Source: Rosellinia necatrix
Taxonomy: Eukaryota; Ascomycota; Sordariomycetes; Xylariales; Xylariaceae
Length of the DNA stretch: 64,000 bases
Direction: 5' to 3'
Assembly: GCA_021209875.1 (NCBI GenBank)
Contig: JAGYVD010000006.1
Coordinates: 1,736,001-1,800,000, forward strand
Shown here in pieces: positions 1 to 12,600 of the stretch (within the stretch, counting starts at the first letter, position 1; every line of letters starts with the position of its first letter). The position numbers and the translations under genes are program-made. The notes under the pieces are model-generated. The model saw only the letters and a list, made by a program, of their open reading frames with translations, searched no databases and was not told the DNA's origin.

Positions 1-881
1 TTGCAGATCCTCATGCGCAGTTGGCGAAGGGTATGATGTTCTTACCGGATGGCCATGAACAAATCTATCCGGTCCAACCCGAGTCACCACCAGTAAAAGA
101 TATAGTGATTGTAACTATACCCAGCTATGCTTAATATAAGTAGCATTTGACTTGAAGTTTGCAACAGTGATCATGGCAGTAGCCTGGCTGGAGAAGAAAT
201 TGTAGATGGGCAATCAATCTATATAAGGACTAATGGATGGACGTTTTAGGTGTCATGTTGCGAATATAATATCATTGGCCGAGACTATTGAACATCTTAC
301 ATTCTACTAGGACTAGATAGTGAAATAAGAAGGTAAATATTATTACTACTTAAAAGAGTATAAATAAATCATCGCCTGCGCGTACCCGGTAGACGCGTTA
401 CATGAACACACTTCCATAAGCGGGCATTTACTAAAAACTAAATGATAAACCCTTATAACCTAAGCGCCTTAGTATATACCAAGTCTGCAAACCCATGGCC
501 TGAGGAAGATGAAAATCAACGCCGACTCTCATCACATTGTTCTTTTAGTTCCTGAATATATTAGCTATGCTCAAACGTAAATTAGGTTAGAATATATAGG
601 ATATGTAGGCATAGGAACATTGGAGAGGTATGGAGGAAGCAGGTGACTTTACTTCTGGGATAGTCTATCTATGACGCCACGACAACCACGAAATCAAACG
701 TTTAAACGCCGTCCCTTGAGAAGCGCATCAGAATACCGCCAACATACTGAAGAAAGCATGGCAAGTAATATCTATAGTATAGTGGAGGGTGGGCATTCTA
801 TGGAGGGAAGTGATATCCAACGTGGTAACGGCATAGGAGGAGATGGCGCGAAGTAAATAAGATGGAAGCGAGAAAAGATAC
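1..881. other. Left-edge intergenic stretch, no gene seen
   Basis: No open frame here has a protein-like composition or a recognisable motif. The right end (below 885) probably contains the 3' part of the minus-strand gene that starts at 1352, because that gene ends at a good splice donor. Candidate acceptors on the minus strand lie near 800 and 745. The rest is unremarkable, moderately AT-rich sequence. Confidence 0.5.
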
Positions 882-1352
882 TCACAACAAGGCTAGTGTT
901 AAATCGCCATGAATTCTCGCCTTCAGCGTGACCTCGACCTCTAGGTTGAGGTCGAGCCTCAGTTTCAGGGTATCGCTCTTGCCGCTATCGCCGCCGCCGC
1001 CCCCCACGACGCCGCCGAGGGTGTTGCCCGCGACGTTGCCCAGCGTGCCCTGGGCGCCGCCAACGAGGTTATTCGCGGTCTCGCCGACGTTGCCGACGGG
1101 CAGCGCACCGCCGGCGAGCGGTAGGCCGCCCAAGGGTCCACCTCCTTGGATCTGCTGCTGCTGCGTCTGCTGCTGCTGCCGCCTCCGCCGCGGCGGCGGG
1201 GCCTCGTAGTCGTCCTCGCCGCTCTCGTCGTACTCTTCCTTGATGTTGGGCTGCGGCGCCGCGGGGACCTGGGAGCGGTTCCGCCGCGACCGTCGGCCAC
1301 CTCGCGTCCGGCTCTTGCTCTGGCTGGCACCGCTTGGGCTCTGCGAAGACAT
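882..1352 (-). CDS. Small Gly/Arg/Gln-rich protein with conserved LDLNLEVEV tail
   Basis: Seen: 156 residues from ATG at 1352. It has a basic Ser/Arg-rich N-terminus (MSSQSPSG...RRSRRNRS), an acidic patch, a poly-Gln segment (about 58-68), a Gly-rich LEA-like middle with GNV/GNT repeats (about 70-120), and a conserved tail LKLRLDLNLEVEVTLKAR followed by IHGDLTLALL. The tail is almost identical to that of the plus-strand gene at 3326, so the two are paralogues. From memory this tail recurs in uncharacterised Pezizomycotina proteins; no function is known to me. The frame closes with TGA at 882-884, but a strong donor GTGAGT starts at 885 inside the penultimate Leu codon, so a short terminal exon further left is likely. 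Composition suggests a largely disordered protein ending in an amphipathic beta-like segment. Function not assigned. Confidence 0.75.
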   Translation of the reverse strand: MSSQSPSGASQSKSRTRGGRRSRRNRSQVPAAPQPNIKEEYDESGEDDYEAPPPRRRRQQQQTQQQQIQGGGPLGGLPLAGGALPVGNVGETANNLVGGAQGTLGNVAGNTLGGVVGGGGGDSGKSDTLKLRLDLNLEVEVTLKARIHGDLTLALL

Positions 1353-2095
1353 GGCGATGTCGGGCTGTGCTTGGCGTGGGGATAAGGTATAAGTGGATGA
1401 GAGGGGCTAGCGCGGCTGTATTCTGCGATGAAGCGGAATGTGCAAAGGTACTGCGCGAGATGGACATGGGATATCTGATCTTTAAAGTGTTTACTAGCTA
1501 TCTATCGAAGCCATCTTAGGGCGGAGGCACCGGTTCTTGGTATCGACGTCAGGAAAGTGGATTTCAAGGTTCGGAGGTGTGGAGAGGCTGATCAATGCAT
1601 TGTCCTGACATTGTCTTTCCATGGCCTGGGGACGACGTCACCGGCGATGTCACCCCGGGTCACCCACAGCCCAACGACCAGGGTGTCAAGGATGGTTCGT
1701 GTCTTACACGCACCCTTCCTACTATACATCTCTGCTACATCCCTTCTTATGGCGCTGCCACCGGGGCTTACGCGCATCAGTACACTAGACGGCTTCCTTG
1801 TCAGTGATGCCCACATTAGATGGTCTTCATTTACTAGCACTCTTGGTGTGGAATTATCAAATTGGGTTTGCACAAACCGCATAGGTCGACAGGGAGAGAC
1901 CCGAAAGAAATAGTTGATGCGCCACATGTACTCCGCATGTATTCCTCGGACCGAACATCTTTGGCATGTGGCTACCGGCATCGTTTTAAGCTACTTTGAT
2001 TGTCGTCTATCAAGGGCATGTGGGAAGGGGCTTTATTTCACGTCGACACTGAATCTTAGGTATGGTTGTTTTGCTGTCGGGGGTTAATCATCTAG
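1353..2095. other. Intergenic between two minus-strand genes
   Basis: Contains the presumed promoter of the gene starting at 1352. Open frames of up to 129 codons occur on both strands at 1557-1981, but they overlap each other, lack family motifs and have no supporting splice or start context. I do not call them genes. Confidence 0.4.
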
Positions 2096-2755
2096 TTAGT
2101 CCCTGGTCATCCGACTAGATACACCCAACTGCAACTCCCTATGAAGTTCAATCTCTACTACGTCTCGGGGTGCCAATACCGCGTCTAGATCTCCATTCTT
2201 ATCATAATGGACGCACCACGAGCCGTCCTCGTTTTGAACAGCGACGAAGTACTGCTCGCCCTCGAGGATCAGGTATTCCTCGTCCTTTGACCAGCTCCAC
2301 GGCCCTATAATATGGCCAACGGTGTCTTTTCTTCCCCCATGATAGAGCAATCCCGTATCCTTATCAGCATAGATCCAATTGAGCGCAGGCGGATCAACTG
2401 CTATGGGTGAAACCAAGCCTTGATGCTCCTCCGGACATGGATACCCGAAATAGAAGCCATTGAAACGGAAGCCCGCTACGGGGCTTGCCGGGTGATCTAA
2501 GTAGAGCTGCTAGAGCGTTAGTCTAAGGAGTATTCTAGATGAGACGATCATTCAGCTTACTTTATTGTCCTTAAAGACTACATATGCAGTCTGGGGTGGC
2601 GAGACGCCGTCGTGAGAGAACTTGGCCGTTAGGTGAAATTTAATTCTCTCTTTCGCCTGTTCGTTCTGTTTCTTCTGAGCGTCGATCGCCTCGGCCACAC
2701 CAATGACTGTTGGAATCGACCCGATCGCCAACAGCCCAATAGTAGAAAGAGCCAT
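2096..2755 (-). CDS. Conserved fungal protein of unknown function with N-terminal hydrophobic anchor
   Basis: Two exons: 2561-2755 and 2096-2506 (minus). The intron runs 2560 to 2507, with donor GTAAGC and acceptor CTAGCAG, and keeps the frame (phase 0), giving about 201 residues. The chosen start at 2755 gives MALSTIGLLAIGSIPTVIGV, a hydrophobic helix that could be a signal anchor, followed by a charged stretch DAQKKQNEQAKERIKF. An upstream in-frame Met at 2845 is possible. The C-terminal part has Trp/Gly-rich motifs (LYLDHPASPVAGFRF, LNWIYADKDTGL, IIGPWSWSKDEEYL, EGEQYFVAV). From memory, similar uncharacterised proteins are widespread in filamentous ascomycetes, with the same LYLDHP and GPW motifs. 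No reaction or partner can be assigned. It sits between the two paralogous LDLN-tail genes. Confidence 0.8.
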
Positions 2756-3325
2756 GAGGCGGCGGTAAACTCGTCTGATATGCGCGGAACTACACAACAA
2801 CCCCACCTGGGCTTGAGGGTGACTTTGTCGATTAGCAGAGGGCAATGGAGGAACAGAGGTGACATATGCCCTTCATCCCCTTCTCAGAGGGAAGCGGACT
2901 TGGATCCCTACATGGCCGTGTTACCAACGGATCGAACACGATCGTACAAAATCGTATAAACCAACTTCTTGCACCCTCTGGCCAAGATCCCGACCGAACA
3001 ATGACCTCATTGGACACAAGGGTGCCCAGTTTATGAATACTCCGGGGGGTCGGGGGATATCATGCAATGACAGGGATCTGGCCTCAATCCATGCGTGGGG
3101 ATAATAGGGAGTCCCATGCTCCGGACGGGGAACTCGCCCTGCTTCAGTTTGATTCTTGAATGTTGCGTCATGGGCGTAGCCGAATCAATCGGGATTAACC
3201 GCCCGGATTAACGGACAATAAAACAAATCGCCCATGCTGGTGAAATTTGGCGGGATAGGTCGTTCCCCGCTAAATCCATTTCTGAAGTGCCATTCTGCTC
3301 GTGGCCACCACATCTCGCCGCCACC
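2756..3325. other. Divergent intergenic region
   Basis: Lies between the minus-strand gene starting at 2755 and the plus-strand gene starting at 3326, so it should hold both promoters. I see no clear TATA box or known operator. Short ORFs here are shadows. Confidence 0.5.
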
Positions 3326-4042
3326 ATGTCGTCGGATTCCCAAGATGAAGGCCAACAATCAAACAACGAGCATAGAGATGGCGAAACAAACAATGCGCAT
3401 GCCGACGAATTGAGCGATGGCGAAGAGCAACTAGAGCAGAACAGCCTGAGTGAGCGCCAGGACAATGAGACTGAGGATGCTCATGCTCCGAAGGATGACA
3501 AGGACGAAGCGAAGAAAGATAAACAACGAGATGCCTCGGCTAGCGCTCAACCAGCAGAGCACCAAGAAACAGAGACAAGACCACAGAAAAGGGATGCGAA
3601 ACCGGAACCCGAGAAGCAGGCAACTCCACCCCGTCAGGAAAAGCAGCCCGTGAAGGCTCCGACCCGGGTAGAATCCGAGAAAGGCTCGCGCCGGGCGCGC
3701 CGGCGCCGCAACCAACCATCGTGGCTCGACGACTCGGACAAAGAAAATGCACAACAGAAACACCTGGCACCCCCACAGCGACAGCAACAACAGCAAGAAT
3801 ACCAACGCCAGCAGCAGCAGATGCAGATGCAAATGATGCAGCAACAGCAGATGCAGATGCAGCAGCAACAACCGCAGAAGGACAGTGGGAAGAACCCGCT
3901 GAAGTTGCACCTTGACCTCAACCTCGAGGTTGAAGTCACCCTCAAGGCCAGGATCCACGGTGATTTGACGCTGTCACTTTTGTATGTGATTTCTATCTAT
4001 TTCGTTTCTGTTCACTTTAACTATACTATATGCGCTGGATAG
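3326..4042 (+). CDS. Acidic, Gln-rich low-complexity protein with conserved LDLNLEVEV tail
   Basis: Start chosen at 3326 (CGCCACCATGT context) rather than 3287, because the resulting MSSDSQDEG matches the MSSQS start of the paralogue at 1352. Seen: an acidic Glu/Asp/Gln-rich first 130 residues, a basic RRARRRRNQPSW patch, a long Gln/Met-rich tract (about 150-195), then KNPLKLHLDLNLEVEV followed by TLKARIHGDLTLSLL. The tail is nearly identical to that of the 882-1352 gene. Unspliced, the frame runs to 4042 (238 residues). More likely it splices at GTATGT at 3982, in the same phase 2 position as the paralogue's donor, with acceptors at 4042 or 4044 and branch-like CTTTAAC. The 4044 acceptor would give a five-residue end. 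Probably disordered; function unknown. Composition differs from the paralogue except for the tail. Confidence 0.75.
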   Translation: MSSDSQDEGQQSNNEHRDGETNNAHADELSDGEEQLEQNSLSERQDNETEDAHAPKDDKDEAKKDKQRDASASAQPAEHQETETRPQKRDAKPEPEKQATPPRQEKQPVKAPTRVESEKGSRRARRRRNQPSWLDDSDKENAQQKHLAPPQRQQQQQEYQRQQQQMQMQMMQQQQMQMQQQQPQKDSGKNPLKLHLDLNLEVEVTLKARIHGDLTLSLLYVISIYFVSVHFNYTICAG

Positions 4043-4410
4043 AGCGGTCGCCCTGGCTAGTACGACACAGGCCTGTGCAGCCTGCGGCTTTTTCTTGCTT
4101 AGTGACTACACGACTGACATAGGGCCCCCTCAATACCCCCTTTTGGTACTCCCTTGGCACCTCCCAAAAGCTCATCGAGCCCACTACTTTAAAGAACCCA
4201 TCGAACTGACTATTGGCGAAGTGATACGTCTTAGTATTTACAAGAACATTCGGGCAACTCTTCGATACAATAGGCAAGCATTGCAATACTTGAGACGTTG
4301 TCATCACCGGATAGTCGGACGTGCTTTTAGGTAATGGGGTGGACGCCGGAGCGAAGCATGGCAGTTCTGCCACTAGTTGATGCTGCAAAGGAATGGCATG
4401 AGGAGAAGCA

Positions 4411-4434
4411 GAAGCGGAAGCGGAAGCGGAAGCG
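4411..4434. repeat. Hexanucleotide microsatellite (GAAGCG)n
   Basis: Four tandem copies of GAAGCG read directly from the sequence. Confidence 0.85.
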
Positions 4435-4870
4435 AATTAGACGGCAGTTGGCTGGAAATTCTTTTCTTTTATTGATCTGAGAAGATCAACCTTAATACCT
4501 GTAACTTGATCTTCATTTCTTCGGAGAGGCGTTTGAGGAGACGGGGTTTTATTAAAGGGAACACTTGCATCAGTACCGCACGACGTATTTCGCGGCATTG
4601 TATTATAACCACAACAAGAGTACCTATTATACTGCAGTGAGCCCCCCAAATCTCTGGCATTTGACATAACTATAGCCTATACTGCGTAGGTACCGGACGC
4701 CATCACCCACCCGGGAAACAAATGGTACCATATCCTGGTGGTTGGGCCTTCAGCAGCTGAGGTGGGCTCCGACAAGGTATGGAATCCTCTATAATGCATT
4801 GACACAGCTGCCCAATATACCTCATACCTAGTGGCCGTTCTAGACCTCCTCGGGGCTGCAAGGCTGCTCC

Positions 4871-4896
4871 ATATATATAATAATAATAATAATAAA
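4871..4896. repeat. AT/TAA microsatellite
   Basis: A short AT run followed by about six TAA/ATA triplets. Confidence 0.85.
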
Positions 4897-6064
4897 ATAC
4901 TGTACACATACAATAACAACAGAATAGGCAGTATTAACCGAAATCGGTTCAGACTCACACAAGGCACGACTTCCAGTAGTGTACACGCGTAGCGCCTTTG
5001 AGCCACTTTCCAACCCGATGGGACGGCTGATATGCTTGGGGTTTCGGATGCCGCCCACAAGCCCCGGAGCGTCGGTGTTTGGTCACATATAGCATGCTGT
5101 TCTCTCCTTCATTGGTTAGTTAAATTCCATGATTGGCCAATTGCAGTGTAAACACTGCGGTAAACTTCTTACCATTCATCTGCCTCCTGCACCATGTACT
5201 TAATTATCATCTGTCGTTCATGTAATCGTACATTATCTACTGTGCCATGTAAATACGTGCCCAAGTATGTTTCCCGCGGTGGCGGCACTGACCTTAACCT
5301 ATCTACCAAGGTAGTATGCACCATTCCATTTTCCTATATGTGTACATACCGAGATATGAGATACGATGTCGACTTTGTTTGATACTATTTAGATCATTCC
5401 CGTCATGCGTCGTAACTAATACACTACTTGTTAACTATTGTCAAAGACGACCGGATGCTTCCGAGAATGCCGCTAAAGGACAGGCGTAGGTAGGTGCAGT
5501 CTCTAGTGTAGTGTACTTAGGTAGATTATGTACTTATTTAGTACACATGGGGATAGGCATTCCCACTCTTAACCGTGTTACTTCTCTTCTCGTGGCGTAG
5601 TGTGCCCATCGAGTGTTGCGCCATAGGTGGGTCTGCACCAGGGCGATAGCTACAGGGACTACCCCAGTTTCATGCACCACACCCCTCTACTATATTCCAC
5701 CAATTATATGCCTTCGAAAACAGGTGGCATCTGATACCCCAGTCAAGAAAGTCCCGTTATGACGCAATCGAACCAGGTCATTGTGCCCAAGCAACGGTTG
5801 AAACTTGAAAGCTTCACCTTTTTTATCCTACTAAGTATCCAGTATGTATAGCTTTGAAATACGGCGACTCGGGTGAGACTACACTTGTCAGTTGGTTATC
5901 CATGCAAACTTAATAAAGTAAGAAAGCACAATGTTGACTATGCCAATGAATAGATGAATATCTCAGCACCCGATCTTGACCTTATACACCATATAATCCT
6001 AGCCATTTATTTCATCATCTTCGTGTTCACTCGGGCAAACCAAATCCGGTACCTCGCAACCGCC

Positions 6065-7944
6065 ATGGCAGACTCCATGGTTCCCCAGACCCCTCCCAGG
6101 AAACTCTTCAAGCCCTCGAGCAAAACGAGGACGCCAACGCGGTCGAAGCCCTCTCCTCACTCAGCATCCTCGACTGACCGTCCGCAAAGGACGGCGCATA
6201 GCGCTCCACGATCTGTCGCATCTGTCGCATCTGTCGCATCTGTCGCATCTGAGTCGGCAGAGCCTTTACATGAGTCAACTGTCGGCAATGCTGCCAAGTC
6301 CACGAACCTCGCGCCTCTCACGAACATATCCGCCGCCTCAGACCGGCCACCCGAACAAGCGGGTTCTGACACGACCGGCGAGACTTCAGTCGGATTGGCT
6401 GGCAACCACGTTCTAACCCCCTCCGAGACCGCGAGCCGAAGTACAGGTGCTCGTTCCCCTCTGTCTAGGAGCACCTCCCAAAATACACAAGGGCCTTCCC
6501 CGACATTCAAGGATAGGTTATCCCACGCTGAGCAGTCCGCGAAACAAGCCGTCATCGACTTGACCGAGACTGTCGCAGTCGGTAAACCCACGGGTGCCCC
6601 AGACAACACGATAAGCGATCTTCCCCATGAATCGGATAATCTTGCCGACGCCCTCGACTCCCCGACCACTATAGCCAAATATTTCAAAGACCAAGGTAAC
6701 TTCGAGATGAGTGACTTTGTGACTTCTTTAGCGGGCAAAAAGTCCCCTAATTCTCCAGGGAATACCCCTAGAGCTGTCAAGTCCCCGACGAACGAGGCGC
6801 GCAATCTCAGCGACCGGGCCGACCGAATCCCTAACAGTAGTGAGAGCGATGAGTTGGATCGTGCCGGTAACCCCGGGGAAGCAAAGGATACGAGAATCAA
6901 CGACTTTCTAGTGCCCGCCGATGTCTCTAGGGCGGCCGATGGAAGTTTTAGAGACACAAAAAAATGACGAGCCGACAATCCAACCCATTAAGAACATGGG
7001 CGAGCCAAATGTTTCCGACATCTCGCAAGCCGCTCAACCTGTAATACCGAGTGCGGCTCCGGCCAGTAAACGCCAATTGTCTGAAATTTCACAACCTGAC
7101 GATCGAAACGGGGCGGTGCATGTAGTTGATAATATGGGTCGCCCAGTGCATCTGGAAAGGAGCATAGAAATTCCACTACAACGACCGAAAAAAGAGGCTA
7201 TTAGCCCACCAGACCCCTCTCGGAAAAGAACTGAGAGTCAGGATCTTGGAGATTTCGAAGACCTTCCCGGGGTCGAAAATTTACCAAGCACAGGCGGCAT
7301 ACCTAAAATGTCTGATGTCGACTCGCAGGACCCCCCCCGAGGAGATTTTAGACCCGTCTGTGCATTCTACGTCAACAAGTATCACACCGATCCCAAAGAT
7401 ACCAAAGATTTCTCATATCGACTCATCCGCTCCTGCTGGCCTTCTGCGCCTCGCTAAGGGGTTGGCGGGCCATGTAATCGACGATGTTGGCAATGTCGTG
7501 GATGAGTCGGGCGATGAGGTTCTGGGCCATGTGACAGGAGATCTACCCGCTATGGTAGGCAAGAAGGTCTCAGATGACGGCGAAGTCTATGGGGATGAAG
7601 GTCAAATCGTTGGCTATGTGTCTGAAAACTTTATTAGCCCACCATCCCCTACGGAGATCCCTAGTGATGTTTTAGGTCGCCTAAGAGTAGACCACCAAGG
7701 TAACATTCTCGACTCGGACGGCAAAATTATTGGAAAGTTCCATCAGCCACCACACCCCTCGAAATCGTCTGCTTCCAGACCAAGTCAGAAAGAGGAGCCA
7801 GAGGAGGAGCAGAAGCCCAAACTAAACGCCAACACCGGTGGCAGTCCATCGGATCTTTTTTTGGATGTCAAATCGACTACGGATGGTATACAATTAACGA
7901 TACGGATTCCAACTACATTTTCACGGCCGCCACCTGAGTCTTAA
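6065..7944 (+). pseudogene. DUF3659/LEA-type repeat protein, open frame broken by two +1 homopolymer shifts
   Basis: Three overlapping frames read as one protein. Frame A starts at ATG 6065 (CCGCCATGG context; MADSMVPQTPPRKLFK) and breaks at an A7 run (6958-6964). Frame B breaks at a C8 run (7331-7338). Frame C runs to the stop at 7944. Dropping one base at each run gives about 625 residues with smooth composition. The first two thirds are Ser/Thr/Pro-rich and disordered. At about 460-560 lie DUF3659-type units (HVIDDVGNVVDESGDEVLGH, GEVYGDEGQIVGYV, GNILDSDGKIIGK), and the end is DLFLDVKSTTDGIQLTIRI, a tail I associate with fungal LEA-domain proteins. It is a shorter relative of the 9659-13698 gene, likely acting as a hydrophilic structural or stress protein (inference). 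Either a real pseudogene or an intact gene with assembly indels; both shifts have the same sign and lie in homopolymers. Confidence 0.7.
6212..6247 (+). repeat. 9-bp tandem repeat within coding sequence
   Basis: Four perfect copies of TCTGTCGCA, encoding repeated Ser-Val-Ala. The unit is a multiple of three, so copy number can change without a frameshift. Confidence 0.9.
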
Positions 7945-9658
7945 GAGATAGAAAAGGGGCTGTGCTCATTATAGTAATAAATAGGCTGGGAAATCTTATC
8001 GAACGGCTATTCCCCGTGCTGGATGTTGAGGCAGGAGAATGAAAAGTATAAGGTTCATAAACGCGTGTTAGCCGTACCTGACATAGTGATAGTACATATA
8101 TGCAATTAGTATCGCGAACGTAATTACTACTCAGTGGTTACCTGCTGCGGCGGACTCCCATGTCATTTACTGGATCTATCCCATCTACGACTTCGCTCCC
8201 TATCGCTGCAGATTGGAACATAGACGGGACAGACGCCTTGGCCTAACTGTGAAGGTCAAAATATAACATACGCCATCAATGCAATATCCACAGTCGCTTT
8301 CGTTCCCAGCCGCCTGGAGGCCCCCCTACACTAAACTATATATGACGTGGAGTCGACGTCGATCTATTCTTGTGTGGCTTGACGGGTCACTGAAAACCGG
8401 TTGTGATCTTAGAACAGGGTGAGAACTGTCTCACCCCCCCTCCACTAAACTAAAGTCCGCTGCATCTGCAGGGATTAAGGGGGAGGGGTCTACATAGCAT
8501 GCCGTTGAACCTACTACATCCCTATGACTGCTGCTGGACCGGCACTGGCCGGACACATTAGCAGAGACCCTCAGACTTACCCTTCGACCCCCACACATGT
8601 TACGAAAAGGAAAAACTAATATTGCTCCTTGATCATGCTAAAAATGACGATCTAACGGCCTTCAAGCTAACTTGGGCAGCTCGTAACACATCCTTGGTCA
8701 GTGTGGCTGTCATGGGTTGCGTGGCTGATGGAGGGATTAGAACTGCACGCCAACTTTTGGGTGGTTTTTGCATTCATGTTGTGTAATATCAGGGGCTTTG
8801 GAAGGCGGCACTTCACACTCAACGCCACCGTCATTATGTATGTTGCATACATACTCGAGATACTGTAGGTACCTAGTTTGTCGAGATCGAGATCTGGAGG
8901 AAGCCACATCCATAGTGGCCGTGAAACGCGAGCGAATATGTCAGATTCCTTGTTTTCGGCCGTCAAATCTCTCCCGCTGGACCAATTAGAAGGTGAGTAT
9001 CCATCTAGACCGAGGGCTAGCATCTAGCTGCACATACACTTTTCGCTAAACATCACATATCTCACTTAGGCCGTGACTAGGTAACAACCAGCAAGTCTAA
9101 GAAGGCGGCGAGTGTGAGATCACTCGGCTATGCAAGGTAACCTGCTAAACTTCATCACACCTTACGTTCGGACCGGCATATGCTCCATCCTAGTGTTGGA
9201 CAGTAAAAGCAGCCTCATTCGTGGCTTGACCGGACGGTGCGAGAGTCATCGACATGGGTTCCATGTGGCGGCCTGCCTCGAATGACGTTCTAGTCATGAA
9301 CCTCCAACGCCCTACCTGATGGACATGACGTCGGACTCCATGTACGAAGGGTTCAAAGTTGCGGGGACGAGTGGGAAGTCAGGTCTTGTTATCATCAAGC
9401 GTATCCCTCCGCCGACGGAGTGACGTAAGTAGACGTAGCGGCAGCATTTCACCTCCCGAGAACTCACTATATCTTCCCTATCGAACCTACAGTATCCGTC
9501 TCGAGATGGAGGAGAACAACTCAAAACCTACGCTCAATGAAAACCAACCAAACACATCGCAAATATCACAATACCCTCTCATATATCTCAGAACCCCTAT
9601 AAACATCCGAGAACTTAACATACACGAGAACCCGGTAAACGTCATCCACCCAGCCGCC
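7945..9658. other. Intergenic region between the two DUF3659-type genes
   Basis: About 1.7 kb with no supported gene. Short ORFs at 8667-9023 overlap on both strands and have no motifs. The open frame of the next gene extends back to 9359, but the good start is at 9659, so 9359-9658 is probably 5' leader. Confidence 0.5.
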
Positions 9659-12600
9659 ATGTCAGGCATCGCAGGATCAGCCCGGAGCGTGACGAGCCGC
9701 GCGGGCAAGACGGCGTCGCAGACGGGCCTTACGGAGAACGCGCCCCGGACGCCCCAAGGCCAGCAGCTACAGCAAGCGGAACCGAGGTCAATGCCGGACG
9801 TGTCGGAATCGCGGCCGGATCTCGGAGAGGAGGAGGGCTCAAGCGTGGAGAACGAAGGCGAGATGGTGCCGGCGGCGGGACGCATCAACGAGCGCGGCGA
9901 CGTCGTCGACGACGACGGCAACGCCATTGGACGCGTGCTGACGAGCGGAGCGGCGACGGCGTCCCGGTTCGCCGGCTACGTCGTCACGCAGGAAGGCGAC
10001 ATCCTCGACGACGACGGCGGCGTCGTCGGCAAGGCCGAGCCCCTCGAGGACGTCGCCTCCAACCTCAACTACACCACACAGTCCGCCATGGACGTCCACG
10101 CGCCGCCCGAGGGCGAAGACCAGCCGAAGGAAGAGGACGGTGACCGGGAGAGCCGCCTCGGCGGTGGAGGCCTTGGCAGCGCGTTCGGTGGCGTCGCGGA
10201 TACTGCGCGCTCGGCGGCGGGAACCGCCACGGGGGCGGCCGGCGATGCGGCTCAGGGCGCTACTGATGCTGCTGGAGACGCGGCCGGAACCCACGAGGCC
10301 GCGAGCGCTGTGGGCGGCGCCGCGGGAAGGGTTACGGATGCTGCTGGTGATGCTGTGGAAGGCGCTACAGATGCTGCTGGAGATGCCGCCGAAGGCGTAA
10401 CAGGCATAACAGGCATCCCTGATGATGTTGCCGACGAAGCTGCTGATATTCCAGAAGGAGATGTCGATGTACCTGAAGGTGATATCAATGTGCCTGAAGG
10501 CGGCGCTGATGCCGCTGGTGACATTGCGGACGGCGCAACACTTCCCACGGCTGGAGAAGCAGTAGAAGGAGCCCCTGAGGACGCGGAACAAGGCATTGAA
10601 GGCGTTGCAGAAGCTGCCCCGTCAGGCACCGGCCTAGGCGACTTAGGCTCTAAAGCAGTCGGTTCAAAAGCTCTCGGCTCCAAAGTACCAGGCTCTAAAG
10701 CGCTCGGCTCTCAAGCAGCCGGCTCCAAAGCTCTAGGCTCACAGGCCCATGGTCTTACCGAACAAGCCCCTATCCCCATAGATATCCCGTCGCTATCGCC
10801 CTCGGTAGCAAACAAGGTTATTGCTATGTTCGACGGCCCTTTCACCATTGCCGACGGTGGGAAGGTCACCGACCAGTCCGGCAAGGTACTGGGTAAACTT
10901 GCGAATGGCTCTGACATTCAAGACTTGATAGGCAAGGAAGTCAAGGGCATCGATGAGCAAGGCAATATGCTGGGTGAAAACGATACCATCATTGGCAAAA
11001 TAGACATCGCACCGGAGGGCTCCATGGCCGAACGGGTCAAAGTGGAAGTTCCTGAGGCCGCAGACAGGCTGAACGCCCTACAGGCAGCGCAGGCAGAGAT
11101 AGAGGCACCAGTCAAAATCCCATCCTTCACGTCTTCCGTCGCTGGCAAGGTAATCGCCATGTTCGAGAGCCCGTTCAACATCGCCGAGGACGGCCAGGTC
11201 ACCGACCAGAAAGGCAAGATCCTGGGCAAGCTGGCCGAGGGACAAGATTTCCACAGCCTAGTGGGGAAGGACATCAAGGGCATCGACGAGCACGGGAATC
11301 TTCTCGGTGACAATGGCACTGAGCTTGGAAAGGTCGACCTGGTGCCCGAGGGTACCATTGTCGAGCGAATCAAGGAGCAGATTCCGGAAGCTGCCGAGCG
11401 CCTAGACGCTATTGAGGCTGCGAAGCTACAGGCCGAAGAGGCCGCCGGGCCCGATTTATCTATCCTTGAAGGCCTGAAGATCAACAAGATGGGCAACGTT
11501 GTCGACGCCAATGGCAACCCGATCGGTAGAGTCAAGAGCGGTGACCTGAAGAGACTCATCGGCAAGGTACCTGATAAGGATGGCAAGGTCTGGGACGACC
11601 GCGGTAAGGTCATCGGCGAAGTAGAGCTCCTCCCGGAAGTCATTAAAAACGAGTCGTCCCCGTTCGAGGACTTCCCCGACGCGGTTGTCGACAAGTTCGG
11701 CAAGGTCATCTACGATGGCCGCCAGGTGGGCGTCGTCGTCGGAGAGGACTGGCAGAACCTGATCGGCAAGAAGGTAGATGCGGACGGCGACATCCTGGAC
11801 AAGAACGGCAATGTCATCGGCCACGCCGAACGCCAGGAGGAAGAAGAGCCGGAGGAGCCCGAAGAGGAGGAGATTGACTACTCCATGCTGCGAGATAAGA
11901 AGGTCAACAAGATGGGCAACGTGGTGGATGATAAGGGGCAGGTCTGGGGCCATGTCGTGCAGGGCGTGCTCAAGCTGCTCATCGGCAAGAAGGTCGGCGA
12001 CAAGGGCCAGATCTTCAACGATGCGGGGAAGGTGATCGGACAGGCGGAGCCGATCCCGGAGAGCGAGCGCGAGGAGACCAAGGAGCCGGCACCGTTTGAG
12101 GACTTCCCGGACGCTGTGGTGGGCGATGACGGGGCCGTGCTGTCGGGCGGCGAGAAGATCGGCGTCGTAGTCGAGGGCGACGCCAAGAAGCTGAAAGGCA
12201 AGGCCGTCGACCCGGACGGCGACATCCTCGACCGCGCGGGCAATACGCTCGGCCGCGCCGAGCGCTGGGAGCCCGAGCCCGAGCCCGAGCCCGAGGAGGT
12301 CGACATGTCGGCACTCGCGGGCAAGCGCATCAACAAGGCCGGCAACGCGGTGGACTCGCACGGCGACATCTATGGGCGCGTGATCGAAGGCCCGCTGGCC
12401 CGCCTCGTCGGAAAGATGTGCGACAAGAACGGCTTCATCCGCAACGAGGGCGGCGACGTCATCGGCAAGTGCGAGCTCATCCCCGAGGCCGAACGCGAGG
12501 GCATGAAGGAGGGGCCCTTCACAGAGCTCTCCGGCTGTACTGTCACCAAAGAGGGTAAGGTCGTGACGCCCGGCGGGGACGTCGTCGGACGCCTGGTGTC

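Larger units (their letters stand above)
4043..6064. other. Gene-poor stretch with simple repeats
   Basis: About 2 kb without a convincing gene. Contains (GAAGCG)n at 4411-4434, an AT/TAA microsatellite at 4871-4896, and several short overlapping ORFs without motifs. The right end should hold the promoter of the gene starting at 6065. Confidence 0.5.

Noticed and set aside
1592..1981. Minus-strand 129-codon ORF
   Set aside because: Overlapping plus-strand ORFs, no recognisable domain and no splice context.
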